Source: Haematobia irritans (Eukaryota > Arthropoda > Insecta > Diptera > Muscidae). Taken from it: 64,000 nucleotides of DNA. Under the pieces are notes generated by a model that had not been told where the DNA came from, ran no database searches, and saw only the letters and a list, made by a program, of their open reading frames with translations. The stretch is taken from assembly GCF_050003625.1 (NCBI RefSeq), contig NC_134398.1, positions 81,500,003-81,564,002 of the forward strand, given 5' to 3'. Below, one piece after another: positions 22,905 to 34,900 of this stretch; within the stretch, counting starts at the first letter, position 1, and each line of letters opens with the position of its first letter. Position numbers and translations under genes: made by a program.

Positions 22905-23752
22905 CGATGGCAGTTCGGAAACTTCTTAGCCTAGCACAAAAAGCGCGGTATGAACCGAAAAAAGTTAAGTGTTTGGAAACTTCCATCTCTGTTATGAACA
23001 CATGTTTAATTTTGTTTCGATCTGTCAACTCCTTCATATAGAAACTGGTGTTCCAAAAAGACGCATCCGCATTTTTTTTTACAATGGAAAAATTAGAAAT
23101 GCGTGCTGCCATTAAATATTTACATAAAAAAGTTTTATCGGGACAAGAAATTCATAATGATATGGTGAATGTGTTAGGTGAAAGTGATCCCTCATATGCA
23201 ACAGTAAAAAATTGGGTTGCTGGATTTAAACGTGGTCGTACAAGCATTGAAGATGAACCACGTAGTGGACGTCAAAAAACAGCAACAACAACAGAAATTG
23301 TAGCCAAAGTGCATGATATAGTATTAAATGATCGACGAATAAAAGTGCGTGAAATTGCTAATATCATGGGCATCTCAAATGATCGAGTCCATTTAATTTT
23401 GCATGAAGAACTACAGATGAAAAACGTCCTGGCTTACAACACAAAAAAATAATTTTTCATCAAGACAACGCACCAGCGCACAAGAGTGCTTAATAATGGC
23501 TAAGATCAACGAATTAAAGTACGAGTTGCTTGACCACCCACCTGCTGGCAAGCGTTTAACCTCAAATGAAGATGCAATTGCAGTTGTAAACCACTATTTT
23601 GAAGACCTTGATTAAAACTATTTTAATCAAGGGATAGAATTGCTAGAAAAGCGTTAGACTACGTGTATTGAAGTTTTAGGAGATAAAAATATTTTTGAAA
23701 AACTAACTATTCTCTTTCTATGATAGGCTAAGAAGTTTCCGAACCGCCCTCG
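22905..23752 (+). mobile_element. mariner, internally deleted copy
   Basis: The inverted ends are CGATGGCAGTTCGGAAACTT at 22905 and AAGTTTCCGAACCGCCCTCG ending at 23752, with TA on both sides (22903-22904; 23753-23754). It is the same family as 54076-55322 but only 848 bp. The catalytic core is lost by a deletion after the ELQMK codons, and a second smaller deletion lies before the C-terminal tail. Confidence 0.9.
23084..23615 (+). pseudogene. mariner transposase remnant
   Basis: The ATG at 23084 opens MEKLEMRAAIKYLHKK, the paired-type DNA-binding half, up to [12 protein letters not shown]. The frame then jumps across a deletion to what in the longer copy is the segment before the second catalytic Asp, and is shifted. 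[14 protein letters not shown] and the C-terminal [15 protein letters not shown] remain in other frames. All three catalytic Asp regions are missing or out of frame, so it cannot work. Confidence 0.88.
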
Positions 23753-24518
23753 TACATGTGTATCTCTATTTATGGTGTTTTGTCGCATTGAATCCTAATA
23801 AAATTCTGAATAAAAACAACAAAACTAAAGTTAAATATGCATTTATTTTAGTTTTTTTTTCGACAAAACACCATGACTCGAAATATGTTGTTTCGTAAAA
23901 CAAAAATTGGTCAATTACACAAACCTTATGTGGACGTATGTTGTTTTGTCAAAAGTATCATACAAATATTTCGATTTTATTTCACAACATATGATGAGAT
24001 ATGTTGTTTTATCAAAATTAAACTTAAAAAATTCCCGAGTTATGTTGTTTTCACCATTCTATATCACCCGATCTAGGGCAGATATTGAAAATCTGTAAAC
24101 ACAGAAAGATGCGTCTATACACTATACACAGCATAAAATTTTTGAGAAATTGTCTTTTCTCGACTTATGGGGTTTTGTCATTAGTCCACAGATATGATGA
24201 TTGATATTTTCATGGAAGACTATGGCGAAAGCCCTACAAATTAGATTCTGCAATCTACCCACGATTGGTTATATAAAATGGAATAGTCCATTATTCTCAC
24301 AAAGAGATGGCCTCATTTATATAGAAATCGCGATCGTACCCATAGCACTATTAGAAATATGACATTTCGTACTATAAAAATGTTCTGTCAGTTTTGTGTT
24401 TGGCTAATTAAATTTTGTTCGATTGCGCATCAAAGATGGACTGTTAGAGCTCGACCGAAGCGAGTAAGCCGAAGCCGAAGGCTATGTTCGGGAAAAAGGC
24501 AAAATTCGAAGATGAAGA

Positions 24519-24666
24519 CGAAGCCGATTTTTAATGTATAATATGTTTCCATAGCTTTCCTTAGATATTAACCCTTTCACTACCGAAATAAACGAAGCCG
24601 ATTTTTAATGCATAATATGTTTCCATAGCTTTCCTTAGATATTAACACTTTCACTACCGAAATAAA
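24519..24666. repeat. 74-bp tandem duplication
   Basis: Two units (24519-24592, 24593-24666) are almost identical, starting CGAAGCCGATTTTTAATG and ending TTTCACTACCGAAATAAA. They differ at a few bases only. Each contains ATTAAC(C/A)CTTTCACTACCG, so the duplication includes the left end of the TTAA element below. Confidence 0.92.
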
Positions 24667-25155
24667 CCTAAAAACATTAATTTTTCTTCTGTTTTTACTT
24701 GTACTAACAGCATGTAGAACAAAAATTGCCATTTTGAAAACCTACCTCAATTACTTCAAGAGCTATGTGAGCTTGTTCTGAAAACTTGATTCTTGAATTG
24801 TGACCAAATGGCCTTACGAAAATAAGCGCTATTTGGCCTATTATATTCCCCAAAGTGTGGGAAAAAATACAAAAAAGGATCCGAAAAAGTATCAGCTATA
24901 GTTTTTGTATGAATGTCCATTTACTAGAAACATATAGTAGAAAAAATTTCTCAAATTTTGTAGTTTTCGTTTATTGCCAAAGAAGTTTATAAAAATGTAT
25001 TTTAGACCTCATCAATATGGAAAATATTTATAGATTATTTAGATTAAAGCCTCTACTTTAAAATAACATCGAGAAAAAAATCGAAACTAAGTGGGAAAAT
25101 AGAATTTGGTGTATTTTTCGAATGTCCTTCTAAGTAGACATCGGTAGTGAAAGGG
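24572..25155. mobile_element. piggyBac-like MITE with TTAA target
   Basis: CCCTTTCACTACCGA follows TTAA (24568-24571). The exact inverse TCGGTAGTGAAAGGG precedes TTAA (25156-25159). TTAA duplication plus a CCC start is the piggyBac signature. About 584 bp with no ORF, hence non-autonomous. Its left end is present twice because of the 74-bp duplication; the second copy reads CACTTT. Confidence 0.7.
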
Positions 25156-25326
25156 TTAACATAGTTCATTTTACGACTTTCAACATTCAAAATAAAATCA
25201 TAATGAGAATATATCTGTGGAATTATGACAAAACCCCATATGTCTAAGAACTGAATTTTACAAGAGATCGAAAATACACAAGGGGTCACAAACACCAGTG
25301 ATGCCAACTTGGCGCTTTTACCACTA

Positions 25327-27235
25327 CACCCAGAAAAAGTGACCACTTCTTTAAGTTAAAATGAACTCATTGTGAAGAAAGTTGAACTTCGTATAGCGCC
25401 AAAGACATTTTTATTTGCTTGAACGATGTTATTTTCGTAAAAATTAGGTAGAATGCATTCCATATATTAGTTCAAATTTTCCCATATTTATGTACCACTA
25501 TACTACAGAATGAAAAAATTTAACTGAATTGAATTCATATATGGAATGATTATTTTTCATTCATTTGGACAAATCTTACATATTTGTGGTAAACCTTTTT
25601 CTTCAAAATTAGAACAGCTTACCTTCGTTTTTAAATACAGTTTTATTTATTTATATAGGCATTTTTCTTCAATAAAAGACATGTTTTATTAATATATTAA
25701 ATATATTTATAAAGGATTAACAGCATCGACTGCCTTTGAAATATCAGTTTATTTATTATAAAGTTACCAACAGTTAAACGTAATGCTTTTCTTCTTCTTG
25801 TTCCTTATACTTTTAATAAGATGCTACGATTTTGTCCTCTTTTTACAATTTCAATACCTACAAATATAAAAAATCATAAACAAATTTTTCACAAAAGCTT
25901 AGCGTCACTGTATTAATGTTACCTGATAATTGAAGATTCCAAAATGAAGACGAATGAATTGGTATTCTGTTGCTGTTTTCCTTCTATATACACCATCACG
26001 AACATTGATACACTGAACAAAATATTGTCGTGAGGTCAAAGATTTCATGTCTTTAAAATACGAATACAAATTTTGCTTAGCATAGAAGATGCATTTCTCT
26101 AAAATAAAGTTATTTTCCTTGTCCAAAAGTCGATAAACTTTTCAATGAAGTCGTATTGTCGTTATAATTAAGTGATTTGACTTAAAAATGGGTATCTTAA
26201 CATGAAAGAAAAAATTTATAGGCTAAGGTCAACTTGACTTTAATAATTCAGAAAAATTCTTTAAATTTAACGAAATTGTCTTTAAATTTGTTGTCTTTTT
26301 GCATCTTGACTACAAAGCAAAAAATCGTTCAAATATAGGACATGTTTTTCAAAACTTTATTTTAAAGAAGTTTTTTACTTCAAACATAGCATAATTTCTA
26401 CTGGAAGTCGAGTCCTAATTTGGAAAATAAAGTTGCCGTTAACTCGTTTTTAAAGGACTTTGATAGCATATGAAGAAAAAAAGCTGAGAAAGCGAAAAAT
26501 TAAAATTTGCTTCCTAGAAGCAAGTACACAAAACCTAAATTTAAAAGAGAATTGTGTCTTAAAAGTATCCTTACTTGTATTCTCCGCTTCTTTGGCTCGG
26601 AATCAAAACAAAATTTTTTAAAGTAAAGACAAAATCTTTGGAACCGAGTATGCTTTTTTTTCAGTGTAGACTTACTGTTTGTTATTTATGTTCAATAATT
26701 TTGAAAAACGAAAAATTTTCTCACTAATTTAAAATAACAAATATTTTATTTGTTATTTATTATATATTTTAACAATCTCTCCGTATACCATAAACACTAT
26801 TCCAACTAAAAAAAACAACCCACGCGCAAACATCGATTACAGGTAGATAAAAGAAATATAGGAAAATTTCCTATATTCTAACAAGTGTGTTTCCTTAAGT
26901 TTTGAAAGGATTGAATACTTCTTAGTTCGAATGAACTAAAATATTTGTCTATGCCAAGTGTTATTCGTATGTATGATAAGCTTTCTATAATAAAGGAATT
27001 CAGTGTTATCGTTTTATAAGAATTTTTACTAAATTTGAGGAAACTTGGTTTCAGTTCGGGTTTTGTTTATTCTAGTTAATGAACTATTCCTAACTACTTT
27101 CAGTTTAGGATTTTTTCACTGAAACAATTAAAATTTATTATTTCACACAAAAATTTAACTTAATGGAAATGAAATGGCTAAACTAAATTGATAAACATTT
27201 TTTCCTTTAGTTTCGAAGGCACTTTTTTCTGGGTG
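25327..27235. mobile_element. CACCCAGAAAAA-TIR element inside the hAT-like element
   Basis: It starts CACCCAGAAAAAGTG after TA (25325-25326) and ends CACTTTTTTCTGGGTG before TA (27236-27237), which makes it a TA-inserting DNA element of 1909 bp. A piece of its left end (AGTGACC-CTTCTTTAAGTTAAAAT-AACT) also appears at 60850-60895. I found no transposase. A CACTGAA MITE sits inside. Confidence 0.72.
26011..26666. mobile_element. CACTGAA-TIR MITE, copy 2
   Basis: CACTGAACAAAATATTGTCG at 26011 to TTTTTTTCAGTG at 26666, with TA on each side (26009-26010, 26667-26668). It is collinear with copy 1 at 5254-5842 and some 70 bp longer because copy 1 lacks part of the left half. This is the innermost of four nested layers. 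Confidence 0.8.
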
Positions 27236-28443
27236 TAAATTTAGTGCTTTTTGATTTCCAAAAAACACCAAATTGCCTTTTTAGTGCCTTTTCAAATAAG
27301 CACCAACTTGGTGCTTTCAGGCATTTTCATTCAGTGCTTTTGTTTTTGTTTTTTTTTTTTTTTTAATTTGAACAGTTTAGACTTTCAAAAGCTTAAGAAA
27401 CTCAACTATATTGTAAAATATAGAATGTGATTGTTATGAAGGTGGTATTGATTCTTTTTTTTTTAATCAATATTGGTATTTAGGGTATTCTTTAGAAATG
27501 CTTAGCGACGAGCACTCATAACTGAAGTAAAAAATATACTCCCTCGGAATATCAATATTTTCCAATTTAATGCCGATAAAATGTTTTTCTCTCTGAAAAA
27601 AGTAGTGTGCAATTTGAAAGACTACTGATCAAAATGAATGAGATGAAAGCATTCAAACTGAACAAGGTGTGCACTTGAATAGAGGTTCACAATTTCATAA
27701 AATTAAAAAAAAAAAAAAAAATGCGTCAAATCAATAAAAAAAATTCTATAATACATCTTTGGATTTTTTTTAGTAGAGCTTTGAATTTTAGCTGGCTTTA
27801 GTAGTTTTTGTGGTCGGAGGTGGTATGTTAGAATTTATAATTTAGTTTTGGTGCTTTTTGCCCTTCGGGAGTTGGCATCACTGACAAACAATTCTGTAGA
27901 AAAATGTTTTTTATATTTGTTTGATAGACCTTTTCAATAGCTTTTTTCAATTTTATAAAATTCACCTAGCATCCTTCGATCCAGAGAAAATTAGGAATTA
28001 CTGACTTATGTTGGTTTGTCAAATGACATTTTATTTTAAAAAATAACAGATCTTTATTTACAGTGTTTTGTCCCATTGAATCCTGACTATGAAAACAACA
28101 CAACTGACGTTAAATGTGCCCTTATTTGAATCTGTTATTCGACAAAACAACATGACTCGAGATATGTTGTTTTTGGTGAAAAAAGATATTGGTCAATTTG
28201 TTGGATTTTTGTTGTTTTGTCAAAAATATCATACAAGTATTTCGAATGTATTTGAAACATATGATGGGATATGTAGTTTTGTCAAAATTATGCAGAAAAA
28301 TTCGAGAGATATGTTGTTTTTTACGATTCTATATCTCCCCATCTAGGGCAGATATCAAAAATCTGTAAAGACAGAAAGATGCGCCTTCAAAAAATATACA
28401 CAACATAAAATTTTTGAGAAATTGTGCTATCTCGGTATATGGG

Positions 28444-28640
28444 GACATATAATGGGGGGAAAATATACACAAATGAAGGAAGGATAAAGATTAGCTAAAT
28501 TCGTGTTTTCCACAAAATAGTTCAGTATTTCTTTCAATTTGTAAATTTTACTACAAATGCGTTCACCATAAACTTCGTATGTCACTAAAGACATTCTTGC
28601 AATTTTGAACTCCAATTTTTTCCTTCAAAATACAACATTT
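28444..28640. repeat. Dispersed repeat, inverse of 21785-22100
   Basis: Reverse complement of the other copy: AAAGATTAGCTAAATTCG, AATAGTTCAGTATTTCT and CGTATGTCACTAAAGACATT. The 62-codon frame on the - strand is not a credible gene. Confidence 0.6.
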
Positions 28641-28829
28641 TCTTTAACAAGTGAAAAATTAGCATATTGGAATATTTTTCTGCGCTTCCAAAAACAAAAG
28701 GTTTCTAAATTCTTTTTGCGCATTATCATACGCAAAGTGCTAACATCAATTTATTTTTTCTGTGTTCTCTCTGGATGCTAGAAATTAATGTGCAGATGTA
28801 TGTGCGCAACATCTGAAATAAAGCACATA

Positions 28830-29145
28830 CAATATTTTTATCAATGGTGGATTTTTTATAGGCTAACTAATTTATGAAACCTTAACAATATCTTTATCAA
28901 AACAAGGATATTTTTATCAGATATATTACAAAACTTTATTAACAATATCCTCGTACATTTGGTCTTTGGGATCTTTGATAACTTTTTTTATCAGGAAGTA
29001 TTTACAAATATTATTGATAAAATTGATAAATATTCCAACTTTTTTATCAAAAACAAAATATGTAAAGAAATTCAAACTATCAATGCAAAACTTTCTAATT
29101 TTCTTGATAAATTTATTTATCAAAATTTAACAAGAAGTATTTTTT
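28830..29145. repeat. TATCA-rich repeat
   Basis: TTTATCA, TTGATAAA and TATCAAAA words recur in both orientations more than a dozen times, so the stretch folds on itself like the AATTGA repeats. The overlapping frames on both strands (28926-29165) are a consequence. Confidence 0.5.
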
Positions 29146-31738
29146 CTGTGATCGGTTTTCGTTAATCTTCCGTCGTGCTCTAGACAGACTCTACCAAAGT
29201 GAAAATAATAAGCTTATATTTTGAAGCTTCGAACAAGGCGAAATAAAATGAGTTGCATGTTGGAATTCAAAATACTATAATCGCTTGTTGTGTGTAAAAT
29301 TTCATATATAAAAAAAAACGTAAAAGTTATCCCAATTTTTATTTAGCAACTTGATTGAATGTTTTTCACTCATTTGTATCAAGTTGCCACTTGCAATTTA
29401 GTTAAAATTTTCTAAAATGAACCTACATTTTGTTTCGTGGTATGTTTACCTATTTTGGGTGACCATTTATGTCATCGAGCATAACTTACAACGATATACG
29501 TGGTGGTCTACCACAATCACCCATAATATGAATGATAAAAAACTTTATCTTTTTTTATAGGTACGGTTAATGCGTGATGCCAAAAAGTTGATAAAAAAAT
29601 ATATCGTTGTTGGAATGTAATCGTTACAACAACAACAGCAGCATAACTTTTAAAACAATTAAATAACTAAAAAAAAGGCGATTGTTTCTTTTCTCTCCCC
29701 TCATTATTATTTGCCGTCGCAAGGTCATTCATTTTGCATATGGCTAATAATGACAATTTTTCCTTAAACATAACTTTTTGTCTGCATTTGGAATATTTCG
29801 TACTTTGTACGTGATCATTAAATATCAAAAGTCAGTATCTGTTTAAATTATTAGAGTTGTATTTTTCTCTACGAATTGAAGCAGTAAATCGTGTCATTAG
29901 GTACATTTTAATGATAGTAATTAACAAACGACTCAAACCGATTTGCTGATAAGATATTAATTATAAATGTATCAACAAAGCAATTTTGAAAATGTGGCTT
30001 ACATTTATGGTATGATTAGTTAATATTACAATTTTATAGTTCACTGAATGTGATCTTTGAAATCGATGAATAACAAGGTACATTTTTGCGCCTGTGGGTT
30101 GATAACTTCTTTTGGTTTTGTATATCTATATTTTGGCGACGATCAAAAAACTGCACAAGACTATTCGATGTTATAGTGAAGTCGATTCACTCTAATAATA
30201 TTTCGAATGTTTCGAGGAATAAATGAATCTGAAACAATGCGATTACATTGTGGAGTATTTACATTCAAAATGAATCGTTATGCATTTCTCTTTATTTTTT
30301 TGTTTTCGTTCATACACTGAAAAAAAGATCACCGTCTATATACTTACTATTCATTGGTTTATTATTTTGCCTCAAATTTTAAGAAAAATCCAACTATAAA
30401 TATGATTGGAAAATGTATAAAAAATGCAAAACTCCTATATAAACAGATTATTTCATCAAAAGGTAAAATAATTTCAAATAAATAATAATCCAATAAAGAA
30501 TTGATTGCGTCAATTAAAAAATTTGTGGTATAGCTTTTAATCTTGTGTAATCTTGGCTTTCATCTCCCAATACATATGAAGTATATAGAAAACTTACGAA
30601 AATTGGAAAATAGGAGATTTATTTAGATTTCAAAACTTCCTTTTTGCAAATAAGAAAGATTCCACTAAAAAATCCGTGACAACATTTAATCTGTGAGGGC
30701 AAAAGTATCTTGCAGAACAGCCTTGCCGAGAATAATTCCCCACAAGTCTTTCATGTGAAACCGAGAACATACCCGTATGACTGTGTTTTTCATTTCTTAC
30801 ACAGCTAAATACGAAATGGGAATACATAACAAATATATAGATTAAGATTTCAATCTGACTAAAATGTGAATATTGATACTTTTAAAATGTTTACATACAA
30901 ATCAGTATGTTATATATTATTGAGGACAAAAATTAAATATTTTCCTACACTCTTTGGACTATCTGGGAATGTATTCCATTTATGGTATCGTTAAAACGTG
31001 ACCATTTGAAGAAAGGGTGGATTTGATCATAATGAAAGTCCAAATCCGCACAATAGAAACAGGAGAAATATATAGGTTCCTACTACAATTACGTCTTTTT
31101 TCTAGTCTTCGAATAGGTCATATCCCTAAAAATTGTCTTCGTCGATGCATTCTTCGAATTCATATCTCATAATTATATTATAATATAATGTTAAGTTACT
31201 ATGCATGATTAATCATATAAACAAAGTCATTTGCAGGAGACATCTCCAATTCCACTTGTTTATATTTTGGTTCATATAACAATAAGTAATTTTTAAGTTC
31301 ATCATTATTATTACAATATTGGTTATGGATATTTGATCAATTCAGTAAGGAAAATGTTGATATTTGATCAAATACAAAAGTAAAGCAGGGATTGATGTGT
31401 CATAAAACAAATAAATAATTGATGATTAATAGGGATCATTTGCCTGGTATTTTTTTATTTATCTATTTATTAAAACTTAAAACCATAAAGATATATGATA
31501 GTAAATGCTGAAGATAGTTTTCGATCAAATGATATGTTATAGAATATTGCATTGAAATATTAAAAAAAGTAGTTCCTTCTAGAAAATTTATTGAGGCAAA
31601 ATATTTAAAATATTTGTGTGTGTTTAAATTTGTTATTATAGAGATAATAACTACAACTACAATATAGTATATTTTTCTTTGTACTTTATACAAATATTTT
31701 AATTATAAATCATTTGTTTATTAACATCTTTTTTTTAG
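29146..31738. other. Upstream region of NPC1; first exon not found
   Basis: The first recognisable NPC1 exon begins mid-protein, just after where the signal peptide must end, so a 5' exon with the start codon lies upstream here or farther away. I saw no convincing candidate with a phase-0 donor. Nothing else is recognisable in this stretch. Confidence 0.5.
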
Positions 31739-31909
31739 GACTGCATCTGGTATGGAGTCTGCAATGAAGACAATTTTCAGCGAAGCCAATATTGTTCATA
31801 CAATGGCACGGCAAAGCCCATTTCCCAAGAGGGAAGGGAACTTCTAAAGGAACGTTGTGGTCACCTGCTGGAGAATGACGCATCCGATTTTTGCTGTGAT
31901 AGTAGACAA
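31739..31909 (+). CDS. Npc1a: NPC1 exon: start of the sterol-binding N-domain
   Basis: 57 codons, phase 0 at both ends, acceptor TTTTTTTTAG and donor GTATATAA. It begins [11 protein letters not shown] and ends [10 protein letters not shown], matching the CVWYGEC...CCDVRQ segment at the mature start of vertebrate NPC1. The cysteines of CIWYGVC, QYCSYNG, ERCGHL and FCC correspond to the disulfide framework of the N-domain. No methionine suitable as a start lies in it, so it is an internal exon. Confidence 0.93.
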
Positions 31910-34900
31910 GTATATAAGCAATATATCATAAAATTTGAAATGCTAATATTGTCTTTGTCTTTTAAGGTGAAAATTCTGAATAAGAATATAAAATTGGCTG
32001 CAAATTTCTTAGATCGTTGCCCATCCTGTATGGCAAATTTGGTGCGACATTTATGTGAATTTACATGTTCACCAAAGCAATCGGAATTTATGCATACCGT
32101 CGAAACGAAAACCAGTGGTGATGGTGAGTTTAATTTGATGCGAATTTACGAAACCACTGGAATTATTTGAATTTTTATTGATTTTTCTATCGCAACATTC
32201 TCCGTAGGTAAATTATACGTCAACAATATTGATTTACATATAACGGCAAACTATACAAATAGTACCTATAAATCATGCTCTCAGGTAAGTTGATTAAATG
32301 GACAAAAAATCAAGTTATCCATGGTTATAGAGATTGGGAAACTGCATAGTTTCTAATATCGAATTTAGTAATTTGATAGAACAAAAAATTATAGAATCAA
32401 ATGGTCATTATTTAGTATTCTCTTCAAATGAAAGAAATGCTTACATATCGTAAATACATAAATTGGTATTTAAGGCCGGTACTATGTTTATTATTGCGAG
32501 AAATAAATTTATAAAACCATTATTTCGCACATAGAAAGCGGCGTTTATTTAGGTAACAGGGAGCGCTATTTACAGGGGGCGATATTGAAATAAGTTGGTG
32601 GTTGCTGCTTGCTATTACAAAATTAACATTTTATTTCTCCATGGATAATGGATCTGCTACTCCTTTGTATATTTTTGGAACAAAATATGTTTCGTGTTTG
32701 CGTTATAAACCCACACAAATAGTTTTAATAAGTAAATTATTTCTTAATTCACATTGCAAATGGCGCCATGCTATAAACGTCAGTTTTTCAAATCAAAAAA
32801 AAATAAAGTACCGCAAATGGAAAAAATTTCGGTAGTTTTTCGCATTTTTTGGTTTTGTATGGAACGCGAAAACCGAACAGAGTACCGGCCTTTACATAAA
32901 ATATTTGTTGTGTAAAAAGTTATCACAACGGTTATATTATTAATCAAATTGCATAAATAAAAAATGGTCCATGGTTTGGATTGTAATTTCTAGGAGGAGA
33001 AGAATTTTAATTATATCACCCCAACATCAACTACTAGAATCTCAATGGCATTTCGTTTTCTTCTTCAACGCCATCCACCTGTGGAACTCTTACCAGCGTC
33101 AATTCAATTTATTGGCAATGTTAATACATTAAAGAATATATGGACACTTTTCTGCTTAATAGTAACCAATAAACACCATTTTCATTCATTGTTATTAAAA
33201 AATTCCGTGTCTACATTTGTTGTGATTTGTATATGTAATTGTAATTGTAAATCCTAAAATTACACTATGGGCGGATATCGCAAAACAGCGGCAAAAAGTC
33301 AAATTTTCAAAATTAAAAATTATTGGATGTTCCAATTGAAATTACTTTAAAACATCTTGGAAAGTACAAATCGAAGTGCCAATGTTTACCAAAATTTATG
33401 CAAGTTGTGTGTAATCAAGGAGTGCAAAAATTTTAAAATTTCGTGTTTAATTTTTCTTCGCAATAAAAGTGAATAAAGAAAACTTTTAAATGTAGATTCT
33501 AAGAAGAGGATTAGTAGTTCAAAATGCTGTAAACACTTTAAAAAATATTTTTTTGTTTTTGAACATGAATTTGTGGTTTCAACAGTGCTGTTTATTTGTG
33601 GAATATAACTAGAAATATTAACGATTGTTAACGAAAATCTTTGCTTATTATTGTTCGTGAGGAAGTTACGTGCTGTAAAGTTTGTCTGCCCAAACTTGTC
33701 CATACTAAAATAAATGTAATTTTTCTAAAAATAGTGAAGATAAAAATAGCGAATTATTCTCATTTTGTCTGAAAAACAAAAAAGAGAAAAATGCTATCCT
33801 TACTTTCTGGAAAAGTAAAATATTTATTTCATTTATTTATTGTATCACATACAACAAGATTTACAATCTTATAATTACAGTATGTGATTAGACAAGTTTC
33901 TACAGCATTTGTTTACAAATTGGTAGTAAAACAGACAAGGGTATAACAAACATTAAGTACATTAAATACAAAAAACTCAAATAGATTAACAATAAATTTA
34001 AAATTAAACGTAGAAATACAAAATACATAAAAAAATTAGAACAAAAGTAAAGCAGCAATAATTAACTAATTTTGAAAATGATTGAAAATAGCCTTTTTGA
34101 AGTTATATGCGTTGCCAATACGTTGAATATCTGGTGGAAGGGAGTTCCAAAGACGGGTTGTATTTGTGAAAAATTGTCATTCAGAGATGAGAAGTTGGTG
34201 GCGGGTAGGTATAACGAGTATACGTCTGTTAGATCTGCCAAAATTTAATTTACTGTGGAGGTACGGTGGATTTTTTGTGTAAATAATTTTGTGCATCAAT
34301 GTAAGTGCTTTAATTTTCATGTAATCCACAAATTCCACCCAGAATAAGCCTCTACTAAACAGAGAACAGCTATCGTACCGTTTTAAACCATAAAAAATAC
34401 CATATAAAACCCACGAAGAGTTAAGCAAATTAATGAAAATAAAATAATTATATTAAAAGGAAGTGGGAAAGCCACAAGAGAACCAAAATAATGGTTCCAT
34501 GGCCACAATTGGGCGATACATATATATGAGAGTTATATCTAAATCTGAACCGATTGATTTTTTGCAGGTATAGTTAGTACTATAGAAGATTACATTCTGC
34601 CAAATTTGAGTAAGATCGGTTAATAAATAAGTGTTTTATAGTTAAATTTGGGAAAATCAGGCTATACATATATATATATGGGAGCAATATCTAAATCTGA
34701 ACCGAATTTTATGAAAGTTTTCATTCTTTAAGGCAACTATTAAAGATTACTTTGTGTTAAATTTGAAGAAAATCGGGTAGTAAATAAGCGCAGTATGATC
34801 TCATTTGTCGAAATCGGGCGATACATATATGTGGGGGCTATATCTACGTTAGGTTAGGTTATGTGGCAGCCCGATGTATCAGGCTCACTTAGACTATTCA

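Larger units (their letters stand above)
22675..24192. mobile_element. TA-inserting MITE A, split by a mariner
   Basis: The ends are inverted over about 30 bp: TCTGTGGATTTATAACAAAC at 22675 and GGTTTTGTCATTAGTCCACA then GA at 24192. TA stands on both sides (22673-22674, 24193-24194). The interior is marked by TATGTTGTTTTGTCAAAA words. A mariner (22905-23752) sits inside; without it the element is about 670 bp. A second copy with other insertions is at 25214-28443. No transposase of its own. Confidence 0.75.
25296..27883. mobile_element. hAT-like element, non-autonomous, itself interrupted
   Basis: The ends are CAGTGATGCCAACTT and GAGTTGGCATCACTG, flanked by near-perfect 8-bp duplications ACAAACAC (25288-25295) and ACAAACAA (27884-27891). 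An 8-bp target duplication with CAGTG termini is the hAT pattern. Repeated AGTGCTTTT and GGTGCTTT words near the right end (27240-27340, 27850) look like subterminal transposase-binding repeats. A different TIR element occupies 25327-27235, so the element proper is only about 680 bp. Confidence 0.75.
25214..28443. mobile_element. TA-inserting MITE B, with nested insertions
   Basis: This is the second copy of the 22675-24192 element in the same orientation. The left part is 25214-25295 and the right part 27892-28443; the CGACAAAACA and TATGTTGTTTT words correspond closely. A hAT-like element of 2.6 kb interrupts it. The right inverted end is degraded and abuts another repeat at about 28444. 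Confidence 0.72.

Noticed and set aside
29990..30012. ATG TGG ... followed by GTATGA as a tiny first exon
   Set aside because: It would give only six residues, far too short for a signal peptide, and the donor is weak.
30270..30320. ATG-opened signal-peptide-like frame (MNRYAFLFIFLFSFIH then stop) upstream of the first NPC1 exon
   Set aside because: The only GT in range (30308) would leave phase 2, while the NPC1 exon at 31739 needs phase 0, and the frame ends in TGA.
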